Source: Phallusia fumigata
Lineage: Eukaryota > Chordata > Ascidiacea > Phlebobranchia > Ascidiidae
Direction: 5' to 3'
DNA length: 34,381 nt
NCBI GenBank assembly: GCA_008931825.1
Contig: QXVZ01017764.1
Coordinates: 1 to 34,381, forward strand
Both the position numbers and the translations under genes were made by a program. How positions within the stretch are numbered: the first letter of the stretch is position 1; each line of letters starts with the position of its first letter. Of this stretch, positions 17,074 through 26,379 are shown piece after piece. The notes below the pieces were generated by a model. The model had not been told where the DNA came from and searched no databases. It was given only the letters and a program-made list of their open reading frames with translations.

Positions 17074-17275
17074 TCGACTGTGTTGTTTCTGGATGGGGAA
17101 AAGGGGGCGTTTGTGAACTCGGCTGCAACGCAACCTATGTGTCGACTCAAGTGGGAAGTGTTGGATTGGAATTAGTGTTCAAATGAACTGAAATACAGAA
17201 ATGCGACAGTTTTTGTAACGACGGAGTATTTGTCCATGTCGCTGCACTGATAAATGCAATTGAGTTTGTTCCGAG
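17074..17275 (+). pseudogene. Class Z exon, copy 3, full length
   Basis: 202 nt from TTGTTTGTTTCAG to CCGAG|GTAAGC. Starts DCVVSGWGKGGVCELGCNAT, continues to LELVFK, then an in-frame TGA at 17184, after which EIQKCDSFCNDGVFVHV is open to the donor. DC.VS.W...G.C...C resembles the start of a thrombospondin type-1 repeat, but the rest of that domain is absent, so this is a weak suggestion. Six cysteines point to an extracellular module. Confidence 0.45.
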
Positions 17276-17635
17276 GTAAGCTGCATCATAAAATTTATTT
17301 ATTAACGAATTTAGTTTTTATTTCGTGCATATTACAACGCTTTCGTTGCCAAATTTAGTAAAACTATTTACTGGATTATTGTTATCTATAAACTTCAAAG
17401 CATTTGACTTTAGTTTGTTTTATCCTCGCTTAGTTATCCAAATGGCTTTGTGCTCCAAAATGCAATACATGTAAATTTTTACTAAACATTACATGTCTAA
17501 ACTGTCAATTGGATTTCGGCAAAGTCTAATCCGTTGTTGACGCGTAACAGTTTAACGGCGACCCAAAGATGTTTTTTTGAACAAGTGTGCTCTTAGCAAT
17601 GTAAAAGACCTTCCACAGCTTACGTGGTGTCACAA
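17276..17635. other. Intron or spacer after Z copy 3
   Basis: About 85 percent like 13917-14249 by eye. No gene seen. Confidence 0.5.
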
Positions 17636-17810
17636 GCACCAATCAAATCACGCCAATTCAATCTCCAAATGTTTAGGCGCTTTGCCTCAAGCAACTAATT
17701 AACCGACTCAAATGCAACTTACTGATTGGTGCAATAAGGTCAACCATTGGACGGATGAAGAGCGCTCCTGTGACGTTTTGAGAGCAAGCGTTTTGATTGG
17801 TCGAAAAGAA
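17636..17810 (+). promoter_or_regulatory. CCAAT/CRE promoter-like block, copy 3
   Basis: CCAAT at 17639 and 17653; ATTGG at 17725, 17746 and 17796; TGACGTTT at 17771. Core 17744-17778 identical to the other copies. Confidence 0.55.
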
Positions 17811-17837
17811 AAAAAAAAGGACCCACACAGCTTTCGC

Positions 17838-17920
17838 ATGTCGACGCGTCATTCTTCATTTGTCAGCGGTGACGATGGGACGTTGCAAAGGGAAACGACT
17901 CCCAAGCGGAAAATATACAG
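17838..17920 (+). CDS. First-exon candidate, copy 3
   Basis: ATG 17838 opens MSTRHSSFVSGDDGTLQRET to TACAG|GTAAAG at 17921, the same length and phase as copy 2 with four replacements. An alternative ATG at 17875 gives MGRCKGKRLPSGKYT. Confidence 0.35.
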
Positions 17921-17982
17921 GTAAAGTATTAGCTGTGAATGAAATTTTTCGTTGTCGGTGCAGAAGCAAATTAGGGTGCACA

Positions 17983-18033
17983 CTAGTTTGCTTAGACGGG
18001 GTTAATTTTTCAATTTTGTGTAAATCTAGTTTG
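17983..18033 (+). mobile_element. SINE-tail fragment with 8-bp direct repeats
   Basis: 35 bases (17991-18025, GGGGTTAATTTTTCAATTTT inside) interrupt block x between two copies of CTAGTTTG. Copy 2 at 14590 lacks the insert and has one CTAGTTTG. The insert equals the SINE tail start. Confidence 0.6.
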
Positions 18034-18123
18034 TTTCTGACATGTCACCGAAACTATATTTTGTAGGATAGTAAGTCACAAGTCACGAAATACACGATAC
18101 TGCTGTTAGACAATTTGTTTCAG

Positions 18124-18231
18124 ATCCTCTCCCGGCTTCTGAATAATGCTTCCAGATTATCCAATGATTGCTCGACCGTCGCCCGGAAATTTTTTCTAGA
18201 GAAACGTTGTCCAAGATTAAACCTAAAACAG
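18124..18231 (+). CDS. Class T exon, copy 3, open
   Basis: 108 nt between TTGTTTCAG and AACAG|GCAAGA (GC donor). Phase 0 open for 36 codons: ILSRLLNNASRLSNDCSTVA, then RKFFLEKRCPRLNLKQ. It joins class I copy 3 in phase 0 without a stop. Best T-I pair in the window. Confidence 0.5.
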
Positions 18232-18297
18232 GCAAGATTTAAATCACCTAATTCTAACTTAACGATTGGTATTATATTCTTTTAAACTTGCTGACGA

Positions 18298-18341
18298 GCA
18301 TGGAAAGACAGTATAACGTGCACTTATCCTGGCTTCGCATG
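18298..18341 (+). repeat. Intronic hairpin, copy 3, mismatched
   Basis: GCATGGAAAGACAG and CTGGCTTCGCATG. Two mismatches; loop conserved. Confidence 0.5.
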
Positions 18342-18416
18342 TTAATAAATTCATACTTTTATTAATTAGATAATGTATGACGCAAAATTCCTTGCACTTC
18401 ACCTGTTTTCTCGCAG

Positions 18417-18486
18417 AAAAAGAGAAGAGTTCTCATGTATTCTAGTGGAAGAGAACAAAGATGCAAAAGACAGCGGCTTCAAACAG
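18417..18486 (+). CDS. Class I exon, copy 3
   Basis: 70 nt, acceptor TTTTCTCGCAG, donor AACAG|GTTAGT. Phase 0 open: KKRRVLMYSSGREQRCKRQR, following class T copy 3 directly. Highly basic. Confidence 0.45.
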
Positions 18487-19345
18487 GTTAGTTTTTGTTA
18501 GTTTGTTAGGCCTACCTAAGTTCTGTCAAACATATAAAACTGCTTATAGGTGTGATTTAGTGAACAGTTTGTCGAAATGTTTATTCACACGACCATGATG
18601 TTTCAATGTAGCCATGTGCGATGACACAACATGAATATTTCAGCTTTAGTATTTTTACTTAGCTAAAGCAGGAATACAAGTGATTATGGGTCCCCTTACC
18701 AGAAGTTGCAGTTGTTTTCATTTTGTCAACGTACATGTTAACAAAAGTCAGAAACAATTTAATTTAATATCTACCCTGTTTAAATATTTTCAAATTTATT
18801 TCTACTCTGCATGCCGTTTTGCCATGCAATGTTTCGTAGATTTGGGTAGAAATTTTACAGCTGGTAGATATGACGGATATGACATCTGTATCGATAGCCC
18901 CATTCGTTACCACTCTAGCCCTAAATGATGCTTGCAAACACCACAAACGAAACGTTTCTGTGGTGATATGGTTACCTAAATAAAGTTAGGTTAGGAGAAA
19001 ATAAAGTTAGGTGAGATGGAATATGAACAACTTGTCCCACTTGGATAAAACTTTAGTGGGTGGTTGTTCAGGTCGGGGTTCTTACTAACTTATGGAACAT
19101 ATGCCCCTATGGCTCCCTTGTGACTCCCTCTAGTGGCAAAATCGGATTAGGATGACATTATGTTGGGGTATTGTTTTGTGTTACCCCTACCAATGACTCA
19201 ATTAAATGAAATTTGGATAGTTTGTGTAACATGAAATGGTGATATGTTTTTTTCTTTGTTACACCCAAGGGCCCCTAAAATGGGTAAAATTACTGAACAA
19301 TGTCCGAACTGGTATGTTTGTAGCTTGTTATTGTGGTGCACTGAT
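18487..19345 (+). repeat. Family R copy
   Basis: From about 18680: ATTATGGGTCCCCTTACC, the CACCACAAACGAAACGTTTC segment at 18937, and two 129-bp unit remnants (CCCCTAAAATGGGTAAAATT at 19271). 18487-18670 is unassigned. Confidence 0.6.
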
Positions 19346-19709
19346 GGCTTTGTTTACCCGGCTTTTAAAAAACTTGACTCGGAAAATTTACGATGGAATA
19401 GATAACATGTACCAAGTACCACGTATCACCCAATGTGTAATGCCTTACAGTTATTTTACGTTAATTTCTTTGTTAAACCGCAACGATATGGTCGCAAACA
19501 ACAAATTGAAGTTGTATTGTTTGTTTTTGAATGAGTGCAAATGTTAAGGCCAAGTAAAAAGCTTGAATCAGTTCGTTTTAGCACATTGTAAGCAGTAGCC
19601 ATAATTTTTTATTACGCTGATAATCACCGGCAATTTAACCTAGCTTTCCGTCGCCACATTTAAAGTAGGCTTGATCGAACGAATACAACAAATTTGGATT
19701 TTGTTGCAG
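19345..19709. other. Unassigned stretch before class E copy 6
   Basis: A 103-codon frame (19236-19547) starts in R sequence and has no known motif, so I do not call it a gene. TTACGCTGATAATC to CTAGCTTTCCG resembles 21450 and 21890. Confidence 0.3.
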
Positions 19710-19814
19710 ATTTTTGACCGAATTAATTTCAAACACCACCTGAAATACGACGTGAATTTACAACAGCGGAAGCGAGATACAAGTCAACGTGTCCATAGGA
19801 ACCAACTGCTCGAT
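19710..19814 (+). CDS. Class E exon, copy 6, phase-0 open
   Basis: 105 nt between TTTTGTTGCAG and CGAT|GTAAGT. Phase 0 open for 35 codons: IFDRINFKHHLKYDVNLQQR, then KRDTSQRVHRNQLLD. The phase-1 Cys codon is TGA here. Supports the phase-0 frame for class E, against copies 3 and 5. Confidence 0.5.
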
Positions 19815-19874
19815 GTAAGTAAATCCACAATTATTAAACCAACATAAACGTTAATGTAAAAGACTTAAGATTCT

Positions 19875-20035
19875 TAAAGCTAAGTTTCGTGAACACTTCC
19901 TTGTTGCTGCTGCGAATAGTGAGCCCGGTGTTGATTTTCACTCAATTATTTGCATGTTGCACTTACTATTTCGCATGTCACGTATGTCCTGTTGACTATT
20001 CGGTTGTCAGCATCGGCAGAAGTGTCCACATCAAA
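19875..20035 (+). repeat. Block m, copy 6
   Basis: GCGAATAGT at 19912 and ACTATTCGG near 19995; octamer ATTTGCATGTTGCAC present. Confidence 0.65.
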
Positions 20036-20216
20036 ATACCCACAAGCACAATGGTTTAACTTTAAAACTAAACCTACATTCGGTAACGAAGGATTAAAAT
20101 ATGTATCAAGAATACCATAAGCTGTACTATTATCTCTTATTTGAATGTGGAGGAAACCCACCTAATATTAGGTTTAATTGCTTGAACTTGAATGCTGTGT
20201 TGTAGTTTTGTTGCAG

Positions 20217-20327
20217 ATATCTGTCTAACATCTTTTCGAAACATTCAATGGTTTGCAAAACCTGCAGCAGCAAAAGCAATGGAGGTATGCGGTACATGAA
20301 CGCTATTCGAATTAACACGCACCAAAT
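20217..20327 (+). pseudogene. Class A exon, copy 8
   Basis: 111 nt, good acceptor and donor (TTTTGTTGCAG, AAAT|GTAAGC). From the internal ATG: MVCKTCSSKSNGGMRYMNAI open to the donor. Phases 0 and 1 have stops. Confidence 0.45.
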
Positions 20328-20395
20328 GTAAGCAAACAACCGTAAAACATTTTTTCATATCATTGTACGTTGAAATTTGCATATTGTTTTTGTTG

Positions 20396-20460
20396 GCAAG
20401 CATTACTGCGACGAAGAAGGAACAAAAGGGAATATGAATCTGACAATCAACGTTTCCACA
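20396..20460 (+). pseudogene. Class B exon, copy 8, both splice sites lost
   Basis: Acceptor reads TTGTTG instead of TTGTAG, donor reads ACAGATAAG. Frame KHYCDEE then a one-base loss. Probably dead. Confidence 0.5.
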
Positions 20461-20534
20461 GATAAGTTCAATCGCTTTCTATGCAACTGCTTTAAACGTA
20501 AATCAAATTCGCTCTTGAAAGAATTAAATTTAAC

Positions 20535-20600
20535 ATGGGAGGTGGTACAGAGTGCACGCTGACCGCCCCCTTGTACTCCAACTGCATTGATTGTCCTAAA
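20535..20600 (+). repeat. Block n, copy 6
   Basis: Exact TACAGAGTGCACGCTG, then TTGTACTCCAACTGCATTGA. Confidence 0.65.
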
Positions 20601-20659
20601 CACGCTGTTTCAATAACTATGCATCACTAGCAACGATTTTAACCTCATTACTTTCGCAG

Positions 20660-20760
20660 ATAATTCTCCAAACCTGTATCAAACAGCATCTAAATTCCGA
20701 CATGAATCCACAAGAGCGGATGCAAGATACAAATCAACGTGTCCACAGGAACTGCTGAAT
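20660..20760 (+). pseudogene. Class E exon, copy 8
   Basis: 101 nt, acceptor TACTTTCGCAG (in the class C position), donor GAAT|GTAAGT. FRHESTRADARYKSTCPQE is open but a four-base loss changes the exit phase. Confidence 0.45.
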
Positions 20761-20949
20761 GTAAGTAAACTAACAATGGCGCGTAGTTTGTTGGCGTTAG
20801 TTAGGGCAGAATACAATTCTGCACGTTGTTGAAACGTCTACACACGTTTTGTTAATTTGCACGAAGGTGACAAATGTTGTTTTCTATTTTCTTTTTGCTT
20901 GTATAACGCCGATTTGTTCCTTCCGTTTCGTCAGGAAAAAGTCATTTTA

Positions 20950-21240
20950 TTTCTTCAAGTTTGCACACATGACAGAGGGATATCTGAAGTTGTGCGCTGT
21001 AACTTTGATCCCGAATCGAAGCATCGGTTAACCAACAGGCCCCAAAAACATACAAATTTTAAAATAGCAATAAGTAAGTCACCTATAAGTTTTCACCGGC
21101 AGTCATTCGGTTGGGGAAAATCAAGCTTTGATTGCGTAGTGGTAACCGAAATGCGTTTGCTATATAAGGTTAAAGAAAGACGGTGCGTTACCATAACTAT
21201 GATCCTATTTAAGCAATCCTCTGCGGTACTGTAACTAAGC
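20950..21240 (+). repeat. Family H copy
   Basis: GCACACATGACAGAGGGATATCTG, CAACAGGCCCCAAAAACATAC, then GATTGCGTAGTGGTAACCGA shared with 24575. Frames across it follow the repeat. Confidence 0.55.
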
Positions 21241-22083
21241 TTGTAAAGGGCAAAACGTTGTTGTTGAGTTTATGTCGTATCACTGAAACCGCGTTGGAAA
21301 ATGTCGTTCAAGAGTTTTTGGTTAAAATTGGTCGCTTGGCGCGTTTATTTTGGGATCGTGTTGTTTGTTTTCGAACCAGTGGACACGTTAAGGGGAAGTA
21401 GTAAGTTTCAACCAGTTCCCTTTGACACATTGTGGGCAGTGGCCATTAGTTCTTTTTACGCTGACAGAGGAGTTATGGTAGATATTTCTATAATCTCGCA
21501 TCACTTTTCATGCTGGTTTTAATTGCAACTCGTGGAAATGCCTCCAGTTTGTTACGCCTTTCGCCTGTAATGGACAAAAAAGATTTTTCCTTGTGTTAAA
21601 CGACATTTGCGTCTGGTATTCATGTGTCCCTTTAACCTTGAATAGGCGTTAAAACCAAACGTATCCACCTCTACTTGAGACTTGAGCAAGACTCTTGAGA
21701 CTCAACTTCGTTACCCAATGAGTTCCAATGTTAAATAATATAGGGAATACATCTGTATTGCGTAGTAGTGTTTATATATTGTCTGTATATGGTTAGCCAC
21801 CCTTGTATAGTTTAAATTGATTTTATTCCTTTGTTGTTAAATCAATTTTTGGAACACTGCTTTTTGTGTTGGGAACTTTTTTATTACTGGCAATTGAACC
21901 TAGCCTACCACCTTTACATTTGAGGTAAACTTGTTGCAATCCGTGTTTACAACTTGTGCAAAATGTACGCTAGTATATGGGAGTTGTTTGCAAATGCGCT
22001 CTTACGATTCGTTAGTAGCTGATAAATTTGACGTAGTGTCGGAACATTTACAATCAAATTGGATTATGTTAATTTTGTTGCAG
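21240..22083. other. Unassigned, with an R terminal fragment
   Basis: About 21725-21815 is the R terminus (GGGAATACATCTGTATTGC, GCCACCCTTGTATAG). A 73-codon frame at 21301 has no recognised motif. Upstream of 22084, TTGGATTATGTTAATTTTGT replaces the class E lead-in. Confidence 0.35.
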
Positions 22084-22185
22084 ATTTTCTGTAAATTCGT
22101 TTTCGAAGTACTGGACAGAGATTACATTCCGACACGAATAGAAGACAACTGGAGACTTGTTAAAAAGTCCATGTCCACGTTTTCG
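22084..22185 (+). CDS. Class L exon, copy 2, open
   Basis: 102 nt between TTTTGTTGCAG and TTTCG|GTGAAT. Phase 0 open: IFCKFVFEVLDRDYIPTRIE, then DNWRLVKKSMSTFS. Same ends and phase as copy 1 (6216), 12 codons longer. No known domain. Confidence 0.45.
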
Positions 22186-22213
22186 GTGAATATATATTAT
22201 ATTACTTTTACTA

Positions 22214-22256
22214 GCATGCGAAGGTAGTGTAGCTTGCACCTATCCTGTCTTCGCAT
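22214..22256 (+). repeat. Intronic hairpin, copy 4
   Basis: GCATGCGAAGGTAG and CTGTCTTCGCAT. Where copy 1 has a G-G mismatch, this copy has a C-G pair. Confidence 0.6.
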
Positions 22257-22329
22257 ATTGTCATGACTTTTTAAAACTGTGTAAACTTTAGGTTACATTT
22301 GAATTCCTCGTTTCTAATTTGTTTAGCAG

Positions 22330-22495
22330 GAAAAGAAACAGAAGCGGTGTGGGCGTGTTGTTTGTTGTGATAGAATCAAGTTACTTGCAGATATTTCACC
22401 AAATCCGTACCAAACAGCCTCTAAATTTCGACATGAATTTACAAGAGCAGATGCAAGATACAAATCAACGTGTCCACAGGAACCAACTGCTGAAT
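22330..22495 (+). CDS. Fused class K-E exon, copy 2 / 9
   Basis: 166 nt from GTTTAGCAG to GAAT|GTAAGT. In one frame it reads EKKQKRCGRVVCCDRIKLLA, then SPNPYQTASKFRHEFTRADA and YKSTCPQEPTAE. A second frame (MFSRKRNRSGVGVLF..., ending DTNQRVHRNQLLN) is also open. A class-E-like acceptor TTACTTGCAG survives inside at 22390, so two splice forms are possible. Confidence 0.45.
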
Positions 22496-22542
22496 GTAAG
22501 TAAACAACGCAAAACAAATAGTAAAAGCCAAACCATTATGTA

Positions 22543-22665
22543 GCTGCTTCGAATAGCGAGCCCGGTGTTCATTTGCATGTTGCACTTACTAACTTGCATG
22601 TCACGTGTGGTGACTAATCGGTTGTCAGCATCGGCAGTGTCCACATCAAAATATTAACAAACTTT
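22543..22665 (+). repeat. Block m, copy 7
   Basis: TCGAATAGCGAGCCCGG, ATTTGCATGTTGCAC and CTAATCGGTTGTCAGCATC. Shortened, arms partly eroded. Confidence 0.55.
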
Positions 22666-22754
22666 AATTGTTTAAATATAGTACATTTGCGTCAAGTAAA
22701 CCTGGGTCAGCGAATATGGATAGGAGATCCAGTACCTAATATTAGGCTTTATTG

Positions 22755-23482
22755 TAGGGATGGGCCGAACCGAGCCAGAACCCGAGTACTCGGTACCGAG
22801 CATCGCAATTTTGATGCTCGGCGCTCGGCCGAGCAGTCACATGAATTAGGCCGAGCATTAAAGAAAAAATTCAAATTTTCTCTAAACTAAATTTAAAGCT
22901 ACGCAATTACTGCGAAACCGCACTACGAATTAATTACTTGCTTATTGCACAATACTGCAATGGGCGAGTCACTAATGGGTTTATTAACGGTCAGTTGTAA
23001 GCGACAATGCTGCAAATATTTTACATGGATCTTGCCGCTGCGGTTTACCACTTATACGGTGAACGTTCGTTTGTGGGTATATTTATCCGATTTTTATTGC
23101 CGGAGTTATTCACTGCTAATGTACGAAAGTAGCGTTCCATTTTTAAAGGTTCCCAAGAAAAAAAGTGACTGTTTTTGAAAACGTCAGAAGGTGGAAACCC
23201 ACGTACTTTTAAGTGCTTTTAATTAGTTGCTGTTGTTACTCAAAAAACACATGGGTGTTTCACTTAGCGTTGGCTTGCCTCACATGTTATCCAGAAGGGA
23301 CCTCTAGAGCTTAAATACGGGCTTTGTGGTTAGATAAGGAACAAGAAGTAAAAAGCCAAAGTGTAAATGGGAATGTTTGTGACGTCACAATACACCGAGC
23401 GTGCTCGGCCGAGCACCGAGCGTTGAAGTAAGATGCTCGGTACTCGACCAAACAGAACACTTGCAGTTTTGGCCCATCCCTA
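22755..23482. mobile_element. Non-autonomous hAT-like element, 728 bp
   Basis: Perfect 12-bp terminal inverted repeats TAGGGATGGGCC / GGCCCATCCCTA, flanked by 8-bp direct repeats CTTTATTG (22747-22754 and 23483-23490). An 8-bp target duplication and TAGGG..-type ends are established hAT features. Subterminal CTCGG motifs form short palindromes (CCGAGCATC / GATGCTCGG). A broken frame near 23172-23220 with SEGGNPRTFKC could be a BED-finger remnant; that is weak. The empty site is visible in the related intron at 20171. Confidence 0.75.
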
Positions 23483-23527
23483 CTTTATTGCTCGAACTTG
23501 AATGCTGTTTTGTTAGTTTTATTACAG

Positions 23528-23636
23528 ATATCTGTCCGACACCTTTCCAATATCAAATGGATTGCAAAACTTGCAGCAGCAAAAGCAATGGAGGAATTCG
23601 GTACTTGAACGTTATTTGAAGCTTTCCACTCCAAAC
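23528..23636 (+). pseudogene. Class A exon, copy 9
   Basis: 109 nt, acceptor TTTTATTACAG, donor AAAC|GTAAGC. From the internal ATG: MDCKTCSSKSNGGIRYLNVI then a stop. Two bases are missing near the start. Confidence 0.45.
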
Positions 23637-23689
23637 GTAAGCAAACCAGCCAAAATTTGTTTGCTGTGCTCTATCTTTGTTGTTTATAG

Positions 23690-23753
23690 GCAAGTATTAC
23701 TGCCAAAACAGAAACAAAAGGGACTTTAAATCAGACAACCGACATTTACTCAG
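23690..23753 (+). pseudogene. Class B exon, copy 9
   Basis: Acceptor GTTTATAG good; donor CTCAG|ATAAGT lacks GT. Frame KYYCQNRNKRDFKSDNRHLL open and conservative. Confidence 0.4.
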
Positions 23754-23909
23754 ATAAGTTCAAATAAAATAAATTAAACGCAAATCAAATTTATATCTGG
23801 ATATCGAATTAAATTTAACACGGGACGCCAATTGCATTGATTGTAATAAACGCACTGTTGCAATAACTATACTTTACCAATAGCTTTTATGACCTTGTTA
23901 CGTTTGCAG

Positions 23910-24004
23910 ATATTCGTTTCAAACAACATCTAAATTTCGATGTGAATTCACGAGAGCGGATGCAAGATCCAAGTCAAAGTGTCCACAGGAACCAACTGCT
24001 AAAT
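23910..24004 (+). CDS. Class E exon, copy 10
   Basis: 95 nt, acceptor TTACGTTTGCAG, donor AAAT|GTAAGT. Entered in phase 1 it is open: DIRFKQHLNFDVNSRERMQD, then SVHRNQLLN. A deletion near the start changed the entry phase. Confidence 0.4.
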
Positions 24005-24729
24005 GTAAGTAAACTTACGTACATTAAGCGACGTTAAGGCAGAATGCAACGTACTATGCTGGTTGTCGAAACGTCTCCACACTCAGTTTGATAATTTGTA
24101 GAATGGATCACTTTGTTTTTTCCTTTTATATTTCATTTTGTTCAGTCAAACGCTGGTCTAGTAAATTTTAAATTTGACCATTAGGTTTAAAAACAGCAAT
24201 ATTTAATAAAATTGGCCACCTTAAAGTTTCTAATTTTGTTTGTTGGTACAATGCAAAGCATTTAAAATTCTTTTGCGAGTTTTAGTTAGATTTACGCATT
24301 TTTCACCTTTTAACTCAAAATATTTGTCTGTTTTTTTCATACCCCTTATTATTTCAGACATACTTATCTAATGCACCGAAAATTACAACGTAGATATGTA
24401 GGATGCTTTCTTAAAGTTGTTTAAAATTTCAGCATGATCGGGCCTGTAATTATCAAACTCGTGGTAAATTTAAAACCAGCAGTAAGGCAAGTGTTTTGCA
24501 GATTATAATTAAGCTGTATTTGTGCTATGGTAACCTTAATACGTTTGCTTGTCTTGTCAGTCGTTCAGTTTGTGAAATCAAGTTGTGATTGCGTTGTGGT
24601 AACCGAAAGGCGTTATCTATGTCAAATTAAAAACGCTGCAAGACTGTTCTTTATAGTTTTCCAAACGGTCCACTTGTCATGGTGGCGCTGAGCTGCATGT
24701 AAACAAAAGTCGGATACAATTGAATTGAA
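24005..24729 (+). repeat. Family H region
   Basis: 24160-24330 is family H (AAAAACAGCAATATTTAATA, TACAATGCAAAGCATTT). 24390-24640 repeats the H downstream part (GTTGTTTAAAATTTCAG, GATTGCGTTGTGGTAACCG). No gene seen. Confidence 0.55.
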
Positions 24730-25138
24730 CTAAGAATCTATTTATGGGTCCCCTGTTTGAAGGAACGCTTATTGTTGGTGTTTTCTTTTGTTTCTTTTTT
24801 TAGCATGCAGCTTGTCCATGCCGTTTTGCCATGAAATGTTGAATTTGAACGAAACTTTTCAAGCTGATAGATATGATCATAGAGTTGTGTATCGGTTTCG
24901 TTCATATCATAGCCGCAGTGCTTACTCCGCTGAGCCAAAAGAGTAAAAGGGTTTCTCAAACGTTTTGCATGATTGCAAACACAACAAACGAAAAGTTTCT
25001 GTAATCATAAGGTTACACAAGTGAATTATATGAATTGATGTTAGATGGAATATAAACCACTCGTTCTAGATGAAGAACTTCAGTGGGTGGTGGTTTCGGC
25101 CGAGGGTCTACGCGGCCCTAGTGGTTGCCTTGGGGCTT
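24730..25138 (+). repeat. Family R head copy
   Basis: TTATGGGTCCCCTGTTTGAA, CAGCTTGTCCATGC, ACACAACAAACGAAAAGTTT and GTGGGTGGTGGTTTCGGCC. No tandem units. Confidence 0.6.
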
Positions 25139-25262
25139 CCTATAGTGGTTAACGTTTTGTGCCTGTAGTTCGAATCCCACTGCTCCCGAGGTTAATTCAA
25201 ACATCCCCGAACATTTGAACATCAAAACCCAAAAATGTGCCTCTATAGAAGTTGCTCTGGGC
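25139..25262 (+). mobile_element. tRNA-derived SINE, copy 3
   Basis: CCTATAGTGGTTAACG, B-box-like GTTCGAATCCC at 25169, then GAGGTTAATT and ACATCAAAACCCAAAAATGT. It abuts the intron end before class Z copy 4. Confidence 0.55.
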
Positions 25263-25297
25263 GTTTATCTCAAACACTTATCGTTTATTTGTTTCAG

Positions 25298-25517
25298 TCG
25301 ACTGTGGTGTCTCCGGGTGGGGAGAAAGGGCGTTTGTGAACTCGGCTGCAACGCAACCTCAGCTTCGACGCCGATCGAAAGCATTGGATTAGTGTTGACT
25401 GCGAAGTAAACTCGTGTACAGATGAACTTAAATACAGAAATGCGACGGTTTTTGTTTAAACGACGACGTGCTCGTTCATGTCGATGCACGGACAAATGCA
25501 AAGAAGTTTGTTCCGAG
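25298..25517 (+). pseudogene. Class Z exon, copy 4
   Basis: 220 nt from TTATTTGTTTCAG to CCGAG|GTAAGT. DCGVSGWG then a frameshift in the G-run; VCELGCNATSASTPIESIGL follows in another frame and stops. The 3' part EIQKCDGFCLNDDVLVHVDA is open. Confidence 0.45.
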
Positions 25518-25789
25518 GTAAGTTGCACCATAAAATTTATTTACTAACGTGTTTATTTCGTGCATATTACGGCGCTTTCTTTGCCAAATCTAGTAAAACT
25601 ATTCGCTAAATATTAAGCATCTAACTTCGTTTTGCTGACAATTAGATTTGCGCTAGGTCCAATCCCCTGTTAACGTAAAAGTTGTTCATAAACTTAAACG
25701 CATGACACAAACATCCAAAACTTCTGTTTCAAAGACATGTGGTCTTAACAATGCAAAAGATCACCAGCTACCGGCAAGCACTGTGATGT
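25518..25789. other. Intron or spacer after Z copy 4
   Basis: Shortened relative of 17276-17635. No gene seen. Confidence 0.5.
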
Positions 25790-25960
25790 CACAAGCGCCA
25801 ATTCAATCGTCAACTGTTTAGGCGCTTTGCCTCCAGCAACTACTCAATCGGCTCCAAATACAACTTACTGATTGGTGCAATAAGGTCAGCCATTGGACGG
25901 ATGAAGAGCGCTCCTGTGACGTTTTGAGAGCAAGTGTTTTGATTGGTCGAAAAAAAAGAA
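25790..25960 (+). promoter_or_regulatory. CCAAT/CRE promoter-like block, copy 4
   Basis: CCAAT at 25798; ATTGG at 25871, 25892 and 25942; TGACGTTT at 25917. Core 25890-25924 identical to the others. A small deletion removes the second upstream CCAAT. Confidence 0.55.
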
Positions 25961-25986
25961 AAAAGGACCCACACAGAAGCTTGGGC

Positions 25987-26069
25987 GTGGCGAGCCGTCA
26001 TTCCTCATTTATCAGCGGTGCCGATGGGACATTGTAAAGGGAAACGACTCCCAAGCGGAAAGTATACAG
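25987..26069 (+). pseudogene. First-exon candidate, copy 4
   Basis: The start ATG of copies 2-3 reads GTG, and SRHSSFISGADGTL is followed by TAA. The frame from ATG 26024 (MGHC, then a TAA-free run KGKRLPSGKYT) is open. Donor TACAG|GTATTT. Confidence 0.35.
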
Positions 26070-26228
26070 GTATTTTCATTGTTGTAAATGAACTTTTTCG
26101 ATGTCGTTGCAGAAGTGAACTAGGGTGCACACTGGTTTGCTTCTGACATGTCACCGAAATGTATTTTGTATGGCAGTAAGTTACAACTCACCAAATACAT
26201 GGTACTGCTGTTAGATCATTTGTTTCAG

Positions 26229-26322
26229 GTCCTCGTTTGACTTCTGAATAATGCTTCCACACCTGATATCCACTGATTGTTCGACCGCCGCCTGGACGTT
26301 TTGTCTAGATTAAGATTAACAG
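26229..26322 (+). pseudogene. Class T exon, copy 4
   Basis: 94 nt, acceptor TTGTTTCAG, donor TAACAG|GTCAGT (GT, not GC). Phase 0 has stops (VLV, stop, LLNNAST...). Confidence 0.45.
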
Positions 26323-26379
26323 GTCAGTAAACCTTCTCTTTAAATGTAGCTTAACGGCTGGTATTAAACTAAATGACAA

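Noticed and set aside
19236..19547. 103-codon + strand frame as a gene
   Set aside because: It starts in repeat R, has no relative among the cassettes and no recognisable motif.
21161..21170. TATA-like TATATAAGGT as a promoter
   Set aside because: An isolated motif in AT-rich repeat sequence, without a conserved frame or other promoter elements.
20857..21234. 125-codon + strand frame
   Set aside because: It lies across a family H repeat, and the other H copies do not keep the frame.
22945..23178. 77-codon frame inside the hAT-like element
   Set aside because: It has no transposase motif. Only a weak, broken BED-like trace follows it in another frame.
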